A DNA stretch of 64,000 nucleotides from Petropleomorpha daqingensis (GCF_013408985.1 NZ_JACBZT010000001.1:2232001-2296000), one strand, 5' to 3'; counted from the first letter of the stretch, positions 32,489 to 42,157 are shown. The notes: generated by a model from the letters alone, not told the origin. Program-made: numbers and translations.

Positions 32489-33306
32489 CGGCCGAGGAAG
32501 GCGAGCACGCCCGCGGCGAGCTGCTGGGCGACGGCCTGCCGGCCGTCCGGGCTGGTCATCCAGGCCGCGTCGGTGGCGTTGCGCATGTTGCCGCACTCCA
32601 CGTAGACCGCGGGCACCGTGGAGAGGTTGAGCCCGGCGAGGTCCGCGCGGCGGTCCAGCCCGTCGGTGCCGATGTAGTCGCTGACCGGCTCGACGGCGCT
32701 CAGCGCGTCGCGCAGGTCGACGGCCAGGCCGTTGCTCGCCGCGGCGACGGCCGCCCCGGCCGGGTCCAGCGACGAGGTGATCACGTGGAAGCCGCGCCGG
32801 CCCGCCGCCGCGCCGTCCCCGTGGATGCCGACGAACGCGGCCGCGCCCACCTGGCCGCCGAGCGCACCGCGCGCGTCCACGCACGGGCCGACCCCGGCGT
32901 CGTCGGTCCGCGAGAGCACCACCTGCACGCCGGCGGCGGTCAGCAGGTCGCGGGTGCGCAGCGCAACGTCCCAGGTGAACGCGTGCTCGGGGTAACCCGC
33001 GTCGGTCGCCGTCCCGGTGGTGTTGCACGGCTTGGTGCCGCCCGCGCCGTCCGGCACCGGTGCGTTGATCTGCGCCGGGTGGGCGGCGTTGCCGCCGTTG
33101 TGCCCCGGGTCCAGGACGACGACCGGCGGGGGAGCGGCCGTCGTCGCCGTCGTGGTCGTGGTCGCGGTCGTTGGGGACGGCGTCGTCGTGGAGGCCGGCA
33201 CGGTGGTGGACGGCGTCGGGCTGCTGCTCGACGAGGCGACCGGCGCGGCGGGCGAGGAGCAGGCTGCGACCAGCGCGAGGGGCAGCAGGATCCACGCCCG
33301 TCGCAT
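32485..33306 (-). CDS. N-acetylmuramoyl-L-alanine amidase, lipoprotein (Amidase_3)
   Basis: The 273-residue protein has a lipoprotein signal ending LVAAC and a long Ser/Thr/Pro linker. The zinc amidase domain starts near 62 ([10 protein letters not shown]) and has GIHGDGA and the late catalytic Glu in [10 protein letters not shown]. It should cleave the amide bond between muramic acid and the stem peptide at the outer face of the membrane. The domain is complete and of usual size. ATG 33306 is the start. Confidence 0.9.
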   Translation of the reverse strand: MRRAWILLPLALVAACSSPAAPVASSSSSPTPSTTVPASTTTPSPTTATTTTTATTAAPPPVVVLDPGHNGGNAAHPAQINAPVPDGAGGTKPCNTTGTATDAGYPEHAFTWDVALRTRDLLTAAGVQVVLSRTDDAGVGPCVDARGALGGQVGAAAFVGIHGDGAAAGRRGFHVITSSLDPAGAAVAAASNGLAVDLRDALSAVEPVSDYIGTDGLDRRADLAGLNLSTVPAVYVECGNMRNATDAAWMTSPDGRQAVAQQLAAGVLAFLGR

Positions 33307-33355
33307 GCGACCAGCGTGTCACGCCGATGTCGGTGTCCCGGCCTACGCTCGGTGC

Positions 33356-33697
33356 ATGTTTCCAGGAGGCCAGCCCGACATGGCTCAGTTGCTCCAGCAG
33401 GCCCAGCAGATGCAGCAGCAGCTGATGGCAGCCCAGGAGCAGCTCGCCGAGACCGAGGTCACCGGCTCGGCCGGGGGCAACCTGGTCACCGCGACCATGA
33501 CCGGCACCGGTGAGCTGACCGCGCTCACCATCGCGCCCGCTGCCGTCGACCCCGACGACGTCGAGACCCTGCAGGACCTCGTCGTCGCCGCCGTCCGCGA
33601 CGCCAAGCGCGCCGCCGACGAGCTCGCCGCGCAGTCGATGGGCCCGCTGGCCGGCGGCCTCGGCGGCGGTGGCGGCCTGGGTCTGCCGGGCTTCTAG
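33356..33697 (+). CDS. ybaB: YbaB/EbfC family nucleoid-associated protein
   Basis: The 113-residue protein starts [20 protein letters not shown], matching actinobacterial YbaB N-termini. It then shows the [19 protein letters not shown] strand region and a helical [12 protein letters not shown] tail with a Gly-rich end. It binds DNA as a dimer. TACGCT and six bases precede ATG 33356, so a leaderless start is likely. ATG 33380, nine bases after AGGAGG, is a possible second start. It precedes recR, the usual arrangement. Confidence 0.92.
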   Translation: MFPGGQPDMAQLLQQAQQMQQQLMAAQEQLAETEVTGSAGGNLVTATMTGTGELTALTIAPAAVDPDDVETLQDLVVAAVRDAKRAADELAAQSMGPLAGGLGGGGGLGLPGF

Positions 33698-33726
33698 ACC
33701 TCTCGAGACCCCGCGAAGGAATCACC

Positions 33727-34326
33727 GTGTACGAGGGTGCCGTCCAGGACCTCATCGACGAGCTCGGCCGGCTGCCGGGCGTCGGTCCCAAGAGCGCCCA
33801 GCGCATCGCCTTCCACCTGCTCGCCGCCGAGAGCGCCGACGTCGGCCGGCTGGTCGCGGCGCTGCAGCGCGTGCAGGCCGAGGTGCGCTTCTGCGTGACC
33901 TGCTACAACGTCGCCGAGGGCGAGCAGTGCCGGATCTGCAAGGACCCGCGCCGCACCGACGACGTCATCTGCGTGGTCGAGGAGCCCAAGGACGTCGTCG
34001 CGATCGAGCGCACCCGCGAGTTCCGCGGCAAGTACCACGTGCTCGGCGGGGCGATCAGCCCGATCGAGGGCGTCGGCCCCGACGACCTGCGGGTCAAGGA
34101 GCTCATGACCCGGCTCATGGACGGCACGGTCACCGAGCTGATCATCGCCACCGACCCCAACCTGGAGGGCGAGGCGACCGCCGCCTACCTCGCGCGGCTG
34201 GTCTCGCCGATGGGGCTGGCCGTCTCGCGGCTGGCCAGCGGGCTGCCGGTGGGCGGTGACCTCGAGTACGCCGACGAGGTCACGCTCGGCCGCGCCTTCG
34301 AGGGCCGGCGCCGCATCGACGCCTGA
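33727..34326 (+). CDS. recR: Recombination mediator RecR
   Basis: The 199-residue protein has the helix-hairpin-helix [17 protein letters not shown], a four-Cys zinc finger (FCVTCYN...CRICKD), the Toprim segment with [14 protein letters not shown] and [12 protein letters not shown], and the C-terminal Walker-B-like strand. RecR acts with RecF/RecO to load RecA at gaps. GTG 33727 has GAAGGA upstream. It lies 29 bp after ybaB and is likely co-transcribed. Confidence 0.95.
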   Translation: MYEGAVQDLIDELGRLPGVGPKSAQRIAFHLLAAESADVGRLVAALQRVQAEVRFCVTCYNVAEGEQCRICKDPRRTDDVICVVEEPKDVVAIERTREFRGKYHVLGGAISPIEGVGPDDLRVKELMTRLMDGTVTELIIATDPNLEGEATAAYLARLVSPMGLAVSRLASGLPVGGDLEYADEVTLGRAFEGRRRIDA

Positions 34327-34384
34327 GCGGAGGGGATCCGAGCGCGTCACCGGCACGGCTCCACTCCAGATAGGGTCCCCGTCC

Positions 34385-36322
34385 GTGCGCAGGCTGCTCG
34401 TCGTCCTCGGCCTGCTCGCGGGGCTGGTGCTCCCGGCCGCTGTCCCTGCCCTCGCCGATGCCCCGTTCCGGCTCGACGACCAGGTCACCGACCGGGCCGG
34501 CGTGCTCTCGGCCGGCGACCGCGCCGACGTGGACGGCGCCCTGCAGGAGCTGCGCGACGCCGACGGCACCCAGCTGTGGGTGGTGTTCGTCGACTCCTTC
34601 GACGGCCAGAGCGGCGACGACTGGGCGGCGCAGACGGCAGAGGCCTCGCAGCTCGGTGCCGGCGACGTCCTGTTCGCGGTCGCGGTGGGCGACCGCGCCT
34701 ACGGCTACTCGGTGGACGCCGACTTCCGCGTGTCCGACGCCGACCTCGACGACCTCCTCGTCTCCGACGTCGAACCGAAGCTGTCCGACGGCGACTGGGC
34801 CGGCGCCGTCGTCGCCTTCGCCGACGGGCTGGAACCCACCTCGATCTGGCCGGCCGTGCTCGTCGTCGTCGGCGTCGTGCTGGTCATCGCCGGGCTGGTC
34901 TGGCTGAACCGCGTCCGCAAGCGGCGGCGGACCGAGCAGGAGCGGATCCGCAGGGAGGACCCGTTCCCCGGCGAACCGACCGAATCGGTCCAGGGCCGGG
35001 CCGCCGAGGCGCTGCTGCAGGTGGACGAGGCGTTGCGCAGCTCCTCGGTCGACCTCGACTTCGCGAAGGCCCAGTACGGGGAGGCGGAGGTGGCCGACGC
35101 CGCGGCATCGTATGCGGCCGCCAAGGGTGAGATGGAGCAGGCGTTCGCCGTCCGCCAGCAGCTGGACGACGAGCACCCCGAGGACGACCTGGCGACCCGG
35201 AAGCTGCTCGCCCGGATCCTCGCCCTCGCCGACTCGGCCGACACCGAGCTGGACGCCCAGGCCGCGGCGTTCGCCCAGCTGCGCGACCTGGAGAAGAACG
35301 CGCCGCAGTTGCTCGACGGGCTGGCCGCGGGCATCACCGCGCTGGCCGACCGGCTGCCGCAGGAGGAGGCCGCGCTCGCCCGGCTGCGCGAGCGCTGGGC
35401 CCCGACCGCGCTCGTCCCCGAGGACGACAACGACGCCGAGGCGCGCTCCCGGCTCGACGCCGCCCGGGAGGCCGTGGCGGCGGGGCGGGCGGAGATCGCG
35501 GCCGGCCGGGCGGGGATGGCCGCCCCGGCCGTCCGGACGGCGGAGGCAGCGCTGGCCCAGGCCACCACCCTGCTCGACGCCATCGGCCGGCGCGCCGGCG
35601 AGCTGGAGGACGCCGCGGCGAAGCTCCCGGCCGCCCGCGCCGACGCCGAGCGGGACCTCGCGGAGGCGCGCACCCTGGCCGCGTCGGGCGCCGACCGGAC
35701 CGGCCTGGCCGAGCAGGTGTCCCGCGCCGAGCAGGCCCTCGCCGAGGTGGACGCCCTGGCCGGCGCCGTCCCGCCCGACCCGTTGACCGCGCTGGAGAAG
35801 CTCACCGCGGCCGACACCGCGCTCGACGAGGCGCTGGGCCGGGCCAAGGACGAGCAGGCGAAGCAGGCCGCCGCGCGGGCCCGGCTGGACCGGACGCTGT
35901 CCGGCGCGCGGGTCCGGGTCGCCGGTGCGCAGGACCTCGTCGCCACGCGCAGCGGCCGGGTCGGTGTGGGGGCGCGCACCGCGCTCTCCGAGGCGCAGCG
36001 CTGGCTCGCCCAGGCGGAGGCCGCCGCGGCCGTCGACGCCGTGGCCGCGGTGGCGGCCGCCGAGCGTGCGACGGCGCAGGCCCAGTCCGCGCAGAGCCAG
36101 GCGAACGCCGACCTCGCCCCGCCGGTGGCCGTGGGTGGAGGCTATGGCGGTTCCGGTGGCTGGGCGTGGGGCGGTGGAGGGTTCGGCGGCTCCGGGGGTG
36201 GTTACCGCTCCTCCCGTCGATCCACGTACCGGTCGTCGTCCCGCTCGTCGGGGAGCCGGCGGTCCGGGGGCGGCAGCCGGCGTTCCGGGGGCGGCCGGCG
36301 CGGCGGCGGCGGTCGGTTCTGA
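34385..36322 (+). CDS. TPM-domain membrane protein with coiled coil and Gly/Arg/Ser tail (first of pair)
   Basis: The 645-residue protein has a signal peptide, then a TPM domain at about 30-155 (VTDRAGVLSAGDRADVDGALQEL ... LWVVFVDSFDGQSGDDWA). A transmembrane helix at about 158-180 is followed by some 390 residues of charged, Ala-rich coiled coil. It ends in a GGGGFGGSGGGYRSSRRS-like tail. TPM domains (YgcG/Psb32 type) are extracytoplasmic; the long helical part would be cytoplasmic. TAGGGT eight bases before GTG 34385 suggests a leaderless start. Exact role unknown. Confidence 0.82.
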   Translation: MRRLLVVLGLLAGLVLPAAVPALADAPFRLDDQVTDRAGVLSAGDRADVDGALQELRDADGTQLWVVFVDSFDGQSGDDWAAQTAEASQLGAGDVLFAVAVGDRAYGYSVDADFRVSDADLDDLLVSDVEPKLSDGDWAGAVVAFADGLEPTSIWPAVLVVVGVVLVIAGLVWLNRVRKRRRTEQERIRREDPFPGEPTESVQGRAAEALLQVDEALRSSSVDLDFAKAQYGEAEVADAAASYAAAKGEMEQAFAVRQQLDDEHPEDDLATRKLLARILALADSADTELDAQAAAFAQLRDLEKNAPQLLDGLAAGITALADRLPQEEAALARLRERWAPTALVPEDDNDAEARSRLDAAREAVAAGRAEIAAGRAGMAAPAVRTAEAALAQATTLLDAIGRRAGELEDAAAKLPAARADAERDLAEARTLAASGADRTGLAEQVSRAEQALAEVDALAGAVPPDPLTALEKLTAADTALDEALGRAKDEQAKQAAARARLDRTLSGARVRVAGAQDLVATRSGRVGVGARTALSEAQRWLAQAEAAAAVDAVAAVAAAERATAQAQSAQSQANADLAPPVAVGGGYGGSGGWAWGGGGFGGSGGGYRSSRRSTYRSSSRSSGSRRSGGGSRRSGGGRRGGGGRF

Positions 36323-36408
36323 CGCGGGAACCCGTGGGGCCCCTCGCGCGTGTGTCGAGTCCGGGACGTCCCGAGCGGGGCGGCCCTTGCACCAGGAGGT
36401 CTGGAACC

Positions 36409-38490
36409 GTGCGCCGTCGGCTGACGATCCTCATCGGCGTCCTCGCCGCCGCCCTCGTCGTGGGGGCGGGCCCGGCGATGGCCGCGGCACCGTTCGCGCT
36501 CAGCGACCGCATCACCGACCAGTCGAACGTGCTGTCAAGCGGCGACCGGTCCGACGTCCAGGACGCCATCGACGGCCTGCAGTCCGACACCGGCACCCAG
36601 CTGTTCGTCGTCTACGTCGACAGCTTCGACGGCACGGCCGGGCACACCTGGGCGCAGGAGACCTTCCAGGCCTCGAACCTGAGCGGCGACCAGGTGGTCC
36701 TCGCGGTCGCGACCGGCGACGGGAAGGGCGGCTTCTTCGCCGGCAGGACGGCGGCGCAGGACGAGCTCAGCAAGGTGTCCGGCGATCTGGGCTCCGCGGT
36801 CGACAGCCAGGACTGGGTCGGCGTCGTCACCACCGCGACCGACGCGCTGGGCGGCGGGTCGTCGTCCTCGTCGGGTGGCGGCGGGGGCTCGAACTCCGGG
36901 CTGGTCACGCTCGGCGTCGTCCTGGCCCTCGTGCTGGTGGCCGGCGGCGGCTACATGTTCTTCCGCGCCCGGCGCAACCGGCGCAAGGAACTCCCGCAGG
37001 GCCAGCAGCCGGCGCAGGTCGGCCCGCCGGACCCGCACGCCGGCACCCCCACCGAGGTGCTCAACGGCCGGGCCAGCGAGGCGCTGCTCGACCTCGACGA
37101 GCGGGTGCGCACCGCCCAGGTCAACGTCGACTTCGCCCGCACGCACTTCGGCGCCGACGCCGTCCCCGGCGGCGACCAGGCGCTCGAGCAGACCCGCGGC
37201 GAGCTGGCGCGGGCGTTCACGATCCGCCAGGAGCTCGACGACGAGATCCCCGAGGACGAGCCGACCCGACGCCGCATGCTGACCGAGCTGCTGGCGCTGA
37301 CCGACTCCGCCGGCAAGCGGCTGGCCGAGCAGGGCGCCGCCCTCGATGCGCTGCGCACCCAGGAGGCCAACGCGCCGCAGGCCATCGAGGAGCTGGGCGG
37401 GCGGATCACGCAGCTGCAGGGCCGGCTGCCCGAGCAGGAGCGGAAGCTGGCCGACCTCGGCGCCCGGTACGCCGCGTCCGCGCTCTCCCCGGTGGCGGTC
37501 AACGTGCAGGAGGCGGGGGTGCGGTTGACCGCGGCCGGCCAGCTGCTCGACCAGGCACGCGCGGCGATGCAGAGCGGCGACACGGGACAGGCGGTCGGGC
37601 GGCTGCGCCCGGCCGAGGACGCCGTCACGCAGAGCGCCACGCTGCTCGACGCGGTCGACCGGCTGGCCGGCGACCTCGCCGCGGCCGAGCAGAAGCTGGC
37701 CGCCGCGCGTGCCGAGACCGAGGCCGACCTGGCCGAGGCCCGCGCGATGATGCAGAACGGCGACCCGAACGGCCTGCAGCCGCACGTCGCCCGCGCCGAG
37801 GCCGAGCTGGCCTCGGCCCAGAACGCCCTGCGGCCCACCGACGGCGGGCTGCCCGACCCGCTGGCGGCGCTGCGCCGGCTGGAGGACGCCGACAACGCCC
37901 TCGAGCAGGCCCTGGTCCCGGCCCGGGACGCGCAGACCCAGGCCCGGCGGGCCCGCGAGGCGCTCGAGCAGGCGCTGCTCACCGCGAGCTCTTCGGTCGC
38001 GGCGGCCGGCGACTTCATCAGCACCCGCCGCGGCGCGGTGGGTCCCGAGGCGCGGACCCGGCTGGCCGAGGCCGAGCGGCACCTCGACGCCGCGCACCGG
38101 CAGCCGTCGTCGGACCCGGTGTCGGCGCTGCGCGAGGCGCAGCACGCCGACCAGCTCGCGCAGTACGCCCTCGACGTCGCCCAGGACGACGTCTCGCGGT
38201 GGTCGCAGCGCACCGGTTACGGCTGGGGCGGCGGCTACGGCGGCGGGTACGGCCAGCCCGGCTACGGCGGTGGCTGGGGTGGCGGCGGCTATCGCCGCGG
38301 CGGCGGCAGCGGGCTCGGCTGGGGTCTGGGCGGTCTGGTGCTCGGCGGCCTGCTCTTCGGCGACCACGACGGCGGCGGCGGTGGTGACTGGGGCGCCGGT
38401 GGTGGCGGCGACTGGGGTGGCGGTGGCGACTTCGGCGGTGGCGGCGACTTCGGTGGCGGTGGCGACTTCGGTGGCGGTGGCGACTTCTAG
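36409..38490 (+). CDS. TPM-domain membrane protein with coiled coil and GGGGDF tail (second of pair)
   Basis: The 693-residue protein is a paralogue of its upstream neighbour: signal peptide, TPM domain (ITDQSNVLSSGDRSDVQDAI, LFVVYVDSFDGTAGHTWAQ), a Ser/Gly spacer, transmembrane helix near 163-185, then a long Ala/Glu-rich coiled coil. The end is a glycine-aromatic tail finishing in four GGGGDF repeats. GGAGG is about 10 bases before GTG 36409. The tandem pair probably arose by duplication; the tails have diverged from basic (Arg/Ser) to acidic-aromatic (Asp/Phe). Confidence 0.82.
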   Translation: MRRRLTILIGVLAAALVVGAGPAMAAAPFALSDRITDQSNVLSSGDRSDVQDAIDGLQSDTGTQLFVVYVDSFDGTAGHTWAQETFQASNLSGDQVVLAVATGDGKGGFFAGRTAAQDELSKVSGDLGSAVDSQDWVGVVTTATDALGGGSSSSSGGGGGSNSGLVTLGVVLALVLVAGGGYMFFRARRNRRKELPQGQQPAQVGPPDPHAGTPTEVLNGRASEALLDLDERVRTAQVNVDFARTHFGADAVPGGDQALEQTRGELARAFTIRQELDDEIPEDEPTRRRMLTELLALTDSAGKRLAEQGAALDALRTQEANAPQAIEELGGRITQLQGRLPEQERKLADLGARYAASALSPVAVNVQEAGVRLTAAGQLLDQARAAMQSGDTGQAVGRLRPAEDAVTQSATLLDAVDRLAGDLAAAEQKLAAARAETEADLAEARAMMQNGDPNGLQPHVARAEAELASAQNALRPTDGGLPDPLAALRRLEDADNALEQALVPARDAQTQARRAREALEQALLTASSSVAAAGDFISTRRGAVGPEARTRLAEAERHLDAAHRQPSSDPVSALREAQHADQLAQYALDVAQDDVSRWSQRTGYGWGGGYGGGYGQPGYGGGWGGGGYRRGGGSGLGWGLGGLVLGGLLFGDHDGGGGGDWGAGGGGDWGGGGDFGGGGDFGGGGDFGGGGDF
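38415..38487 (+). repeat. 18-bp tandem coding repeat (GGGGDF x4)
   Basis: Four near-perfect 18-bp units encode GGGGDF at the very end of the second TPM protein, with related degenerate units just upstream encoding GGGGDW. Such arrays vary in copy number by slippage. Confidence 0.9.
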
Positions 38491-38550
38491 AAGGACCCCA
38501 CTGCTCCCCACCGCTCGCACGCTCGCGGCGGGCCCCTGCAGCGGGGCCGC
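38491..38550 (+). terminator. Conserved intergenic palindrome, copy 1
   Basis: Directly after the TPM stop, GGACCCCACTGC can pair with GCAGCGGGGCC and an inner CCGC/GCGG stem forms around TCGCACGCTC. The same layout and loop consensus recur after the ABC-importer operon at 44.9 kb, with different but complementary stem bases. It is likely a terminator-like element of a genome-wide family. Confidence 0.65.
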
Positions 38551-38565
38551 CTCACCGGACTCGAC

Positions 38566-39006
38566 CTAGTCCGGGACCTGCCCGTAGGCGTGCTCCGGGC
38601 GGATTCGGACGACGAGCCGGCGGTCGGCGACCATCGCGCGCCGGTAGTCGTCCCAGTCCGGGTGCTCGCCGGCGGTGCCGCGGTAGTAGGCGATCAGCTC
38701 GTCGACGGTCGCGTCGTGGGGGTCCTCGGCGACCGGCGTGAGCTCGGCGGTGCCTTCGACGACCACCCAGGTCCAGAAGTCGGCGCTGGTCACGTGGAGC
38801 GAGACGCGCGGATCGCGGCGCAGGTTGCGGGTCTTCGCCCGGTCGTCGGTCACCGAGACGCGGATCAGGCCGGTGTCGTCGGTGGCGTCCCACGCGTAGC
38901 CGACGTTCGACAGCTGCGGTCGCCCGTCGCGCTTGATCGTCGTGAGCACACCCCGGCGGTTGCCGGCGACGAAGGCGAGCAGGCGCTGATCGGACACGGC
39001 GGTCAT
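38566..39006 (-). CDS. PPOX-class F420-dependent oxidoreductase-like protein
   Basis: The 146-residue split-barrel protein belongs to the pyridoxamine 5'-phosphate oxidase-like family. It has NRRGVLTTIKRDGRPQLSNVGYAW, the RAKTRNLRRDPRVSLHV flavin/F420-phosphate region and FWTWVVVEGTAEL. Actinobacterial members use F420 or FMN/heme; the substrate is not evident. ATG 39006 was chosen because the fold begins there; an in-frame upstream extension is poorly conserved in character. Confidence 0.82.
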   Translation of the reverse strand: MTAVSDQRLLAFVAGNRRGVLTTIKRDGRPQLSNVGYAWDATDDTGLIRVSVTDDRAKTRNLRRDPRVSLHVTSADFWTWVVVEGTAELTPVAEDPHDATVDELIAYYRGTAGEHPDWDDYRRAMVADRRLVVRIRPEHAYGQVPD

Positions 39007-39224
39007 GCCGACAGCCTGCTCGCACCCGGCCACGTCCCGCTCGGCGGGCTCCCGGAGCGCGAAGGCGTCCCGTCGGGACCGGTCACGACCGCATAACAGC
39101 AGCGTCTCAAGCCTGATGTCCGGGAAATGCTGTGTGCTAGGCATGGATCTCCATCACCCACGGGCGGCCGCGGTGGGAGCGCTTCGTGCGCCCGCGGCCC
39201 GCTCCCATGAAGACGAGGTTGCGG

Positions 39225-40877
39225 ATGAGATCCGTTTCGAACGGCGGCCGCCGTGCGCTGGCCGCCGGCGCGGGCATCGCGATGACTGCGCTGGCCCTGA
39301 CCGCCTGTGGCGGCGGCAGCGGCAGCGGGGGCTCCGGCGGCAGCAGCGGGGGCTCGCTCACCATCGGCACGACCGACGTCATCGTCACCCTCGACCCCGC
39401 GGGTTCGTACGACAACGGGTCGTTCACGGTGATGAACCAGGTCTACCCGTTCCTGATGAACACCGCTCCGGGCAGCCCCGACGTGCAGCCCGACATCGCC
39501 GAGAGCGCCGACTTCTCCGCTCCGACCGACTACACGGTCAAGCTCAAGAGCGGTCTGAAGTTCGCCAACGGCCACGACCTGACGTCCTCGGACGTCAAGT
39601 TCAGCTTCGACCGGATCCTGAAGATCAACGACGAGAACGGCCCGGCGTCCCTGCTCGGCAACCTCGCCAGCGTCGACGCCCCGGACGACACGACCGTCGT
39701 CTTCCACCTCAAGACGGCGAACGACCAGACCTTCGCCCAGGTCCTGTCGACCAACGCCGGCCCGATCGTCGACGAAGAGGTGTTCGACCCGAATGCCCTG
39801 ACGCCGGACGAGGACATCGTCAAGGGCAAGGCCTTCGCCGGCCCGTACACGATCACCAGCTACAAGAAGAACGACCTGGTCTCCTACGAGGCCAACCCCG
39901 ACTACCAGGGGCTGCTCGGCAAGCCGAAGACCGACAAGGTCAACGTCAAGTACTACTCGGACGCCTCGAACCTCAAGCTCGACGTCCAGCAGGGCAACAT
40001 CGACGTCGCCTTCCGCAGCCTGACCGCGACCGACATCGCCGACCTGAAGAACGACGACAAGGTCAAGGTCGTGACCGGTCCGGGCGGGGAGATCCGCTAC
40101 ATCGTGTTCAACTTCGACACGATGCCGTACGGCGCCAAGACGCCCGAGGCCGATCCGGCCAAGGCGCTGGCCGTCCGCCAGGCGGTGGCCGACCTGATCG
40201 ACCGCAAGGAGATCGCCGACCAGGTCTACAAGGGCACCTACACGCCGCTGTACTCCTTCGTCGCCTCCGGTCTGACGGGCGCGAACGATGCCCTGAAGAG
40301 CCTGTACGGCGACGGCCAGGGCGGTCCGGACGCGGACAAGGCCGCCCAGCGGCTGCAGGCCGCCGGCGTGCAGACCCCGGTCCCGCTCAGCCTGCAGTTC
40401 ACGACGGACCACTACGGCCCGTCGTCCGGTGACGAGTACGCGCTCATCAAGAGCCAGCTCGAGTCGACCGGCCTGTTCCAGGTGAACCTGCAGTCCACCG
40501 AGTGGACGCAGTACTCGAAGGACCGCACTGCCGACGTCTACCCGGCTTACCAGCTCGGCTGGTTCCCGGACTTCTCCGACGCCGACAACTACCTGACGCC
40601 GTTCTTCCTCAACACGGAGACGACGCAGTCCTTCCTCGCCAACCACTACGACAACCCGGCGATCGACCAGCTGATCCAGCAGGAGCAGACGACCGGTGAC
40701 CCGACCCAGCGGGCGGCGATCATCGGTCAGATCCAGGACGCCGAGGCGCAGGACCTCTCGACCGTCCCGTTCCTCCAGGGCAGCCAGGTCGCCGTGGTCG
40801 GCAAGGACGTCACCGGCGCCGACACCACGCTCGACCCGTCGTTCAAGTTCCGCTACGGCGTCCTCGCCAAGGGCTGA
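39225..40877 (+). CDS. Peptide ABC transporter substrate-binding lipoprotein
   Basis: The protein is 550 residues from ATG 39225, which has GAGG eight bases upstream; ATG 39207 and GTG 39186 are in frame. A lipoprotein signal ends LALTAC, followed by a Gly/Ser linker and the SBP_bac_5 fold (VTLDPAGSYDNGSF, GLKFANGHDLTSSDVKFSFDRIL). It captures oligopeptides or similar solutes outside the membrane for the permeases encoded directly downstream. Codon use is strongly biased to C-ending codons (for example AAG, AAC), suggesting high expression. Confidence 0.9.
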   Translation: MRSVSNGGRRALAAGAGIAMTALALTACGGGSGSGGSGGSSGGSLTIGTTDVIVTLDPAGSYDNGSFTVMNQVYPFLMNTAPGSPDVQPDIAESADFSAPTDYTVKLKSGLKFANGHDLTSSDVKFSFDRILKINDENGPASLLGNLASVDAPDDTTVVFHLKTANDQTFAQVLSTNAGPIVDEEVFDPNALTPDEDIVKGKAFAGPYTITSYKKNDLVSYEANPDYQGLLGKPKTDKVNVKYYSDASNLKLDVQQGNIDVAFRSLTATDIADLKNDDKVKVVTGPGGEIRYIVFNFDTMPYGAKTPEADPAKALAVRQAVADLIDRKEIADQVYKGTYTPLYSFVASGLTGANDALKSLYGDGQGGPDADKAAQRLQAAGVQTPVPLSLQFTTDHYGPSSGDEYALIKSQLESTGLFQVNLQSTEWTQYSKDRTADVYPAYQLGWFPDFSDADNYLTPFFLNTETTQSFLANHYDNPAIDQLIQQEQTTGDPTQRAAIIGQIQDAEAQDLSTVPFLQGSQVAVVGKDVTGADTTLDPSFKFRYGVLAKG

Positions 40878-40902
40878 ACCGGACCGACGAACACCTGACC
40901 GG

Positions 40903-40942
40903 GGCCCCGGACGGCTCGCACTGTCGCGAGTCGTCCGGGGCC
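40903..40942 (+). terminator. Hairpin between binding-protein and permease genes
   Basis: Arms 40903-40913 and 40932-40942 pair perfectly, and CTCGC/GCGAG extends the stem through a G-T pair, giving about 17 bp and a 6-nt loop. Within an operon, such a hairpin usually lowers distal expression so the binding protein exceeds the permease. Confidence 0.75.
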
Positions 40943-41050
40943 GCGGTCCGTGTGGCGCCAGGGACTGGCGCATGCTGATCCCCGCAGCCGGCATCCCGGC
41001 TGCTCACCGCTGACGGCGCTCGCGCCCCGGCACCGAACGGCTGGACACCC

Positions 41051-42157
41051 ATGACAACGACGACGAGCGAGCTGACCGACAGCCCGGCTCAGGACGAGGG
41101 CGCCGGCGCACCGGTGACCCGGCGACGCCGGCGGGGCGGCGGCCTGGGCCGTTACATCGTGGTCCGCTTCCTGCTGATCATCCCGACGATCTTCATCCTG
41201 GTGACGACCGTCTTCTTCCTCATGCGGACGACGGGTGACCCGATCACCGCGGCGCTCGGCGGTCGGCTGCCTCCCGACCAGCTGGCCCAGCGGGTGCACG
41301 ACGCCGGCTACGACCGCCCGCTGTTCGTGCAGTACTTCGACTACCTCGGCGGCATCGTCCACGGCGACTTCGGGACGACGATCTCCGACCGCCGGCCGGT
41401 CCTCGACGTGCTCAAGACCTTCGGGACGGCGACCCTCGAGCTCACCGTCTACGCGCTGATCGTGGCCCTGATCGTCGGTATCCCGCTCGGCATGGTGGCC
41501 GCGTACTTCCGCGACCGGGCGCCGGACGCCGTCCTGCGGGTGTTCGCGATCCTCTTCTACGCGACTCCCGTGTTCTTCCTCGGCCTGCTGTTCAAGCTGG
41601 TCTTCTCCGTGTGGCTGGACTGGCTGCCGGTCGCCGGCCGCGCGTCGACCGGCACCGAGATCGAGCTGTCCACGCTGCCGCACCCGAGCGGGTTCTACCT
41701 GATCGACGCGATCCGGCTGGGCGATCCGGCGGCGGTGCAGGACGTCCTGCAGCACGCGATCCTGCCCTCGCTCGCCCTCGGGCTGCTCACCGCGGGCATC
41801 TTCCTGCGGCTGGTGCGCACCAACGTCATCGGCACGCACGGCGCCGGCTACGTCGAGGCGGCCCGCTCGCGGGGCGTGGGGGAGTACCGCCTGCTGCGCA
41901 AGCACGCCTACCGGCCGGCGCTCATCCCGATCATCACCGTCATCGGCCTGCAGGTGGCGATCCTGCTGGTCGGCGCGGTGCTCACGGAGACGACGTTCGA
42001 GTGGAAGGGCCTGGGCTTCCAGCTGACGAAGTACCTGCAGGCCCGCGACTTCGTCGCCGTCCAGGGCATCGTCGCGCTGCTGGCGGTGATCGTCGCGGTC
42101 ACCAACTTCATCGTCGACATCATCGCCGCGCTCATCGACCCCCGGGTGAGGTACTGA
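41051..42157 (+). CDS. Peptide ABC transporter permease (DppB/OppB type)
   Basis: The 368-residue inner-membrane protein has an N-terminal helix near 37-57 and the BPD_transp_1 domain with about five further helices. The EAA loop is visible as YVEAARSRGVGEYRLLRKHAYRPALIP. It forms half of the translocation pore. The N-terminal 33 residues are polar and basic. ATG 41051; the second permease starts on its stop codon (TGATG). Confidence 0.92.
   Translation: MTTTTSELTDSPAQDEGAGAPVTRRRRRGGGLGRYIVVRFLLIIPTIFILVTTVFFLMRTTGDPITAALGGRLPPDQLAQRVHDAGYDRPLFVQYFDYLGGIVHGDFGTTISDRRPVLDVLKTFGTATLELTVYALIVALIVGIPLGMVAAYFRDRAPDAVLRVFAILFYATPVFFLGLLFKLVFSVWLDWLPVAGRASTGTEIELSTLPHPSGFYLIDAIRLGDPAAVQDVLQHAILPSLALGLLTAGIFLRLVRTNVIGTHGAGYVEAARSRGVGEYRLLRKHAYRPALIPIITVIGLQVAILLVGAVLTETTFEWKGLGFQLTKYLQARDFVAVQGIVALLAVIVAVTNFIVDIIAALIDPRVRY

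Noticed and set aside
36529-38520. Frame antisense to the second TPM gene with Ala/Val-rich repeats
   Set aside because: It mirrors the Gly-rich tail repeat; the sense strand has signal peptide and domain structure.
39174-39207. 8-bp inverted repeat just before an ATG of the peptide-binding protein as a translational switch
   Set aside because: The better Shine-Dalgarno and start lie downstream at 39225, and no alternative pairing or leader ORF of sensible size was found.
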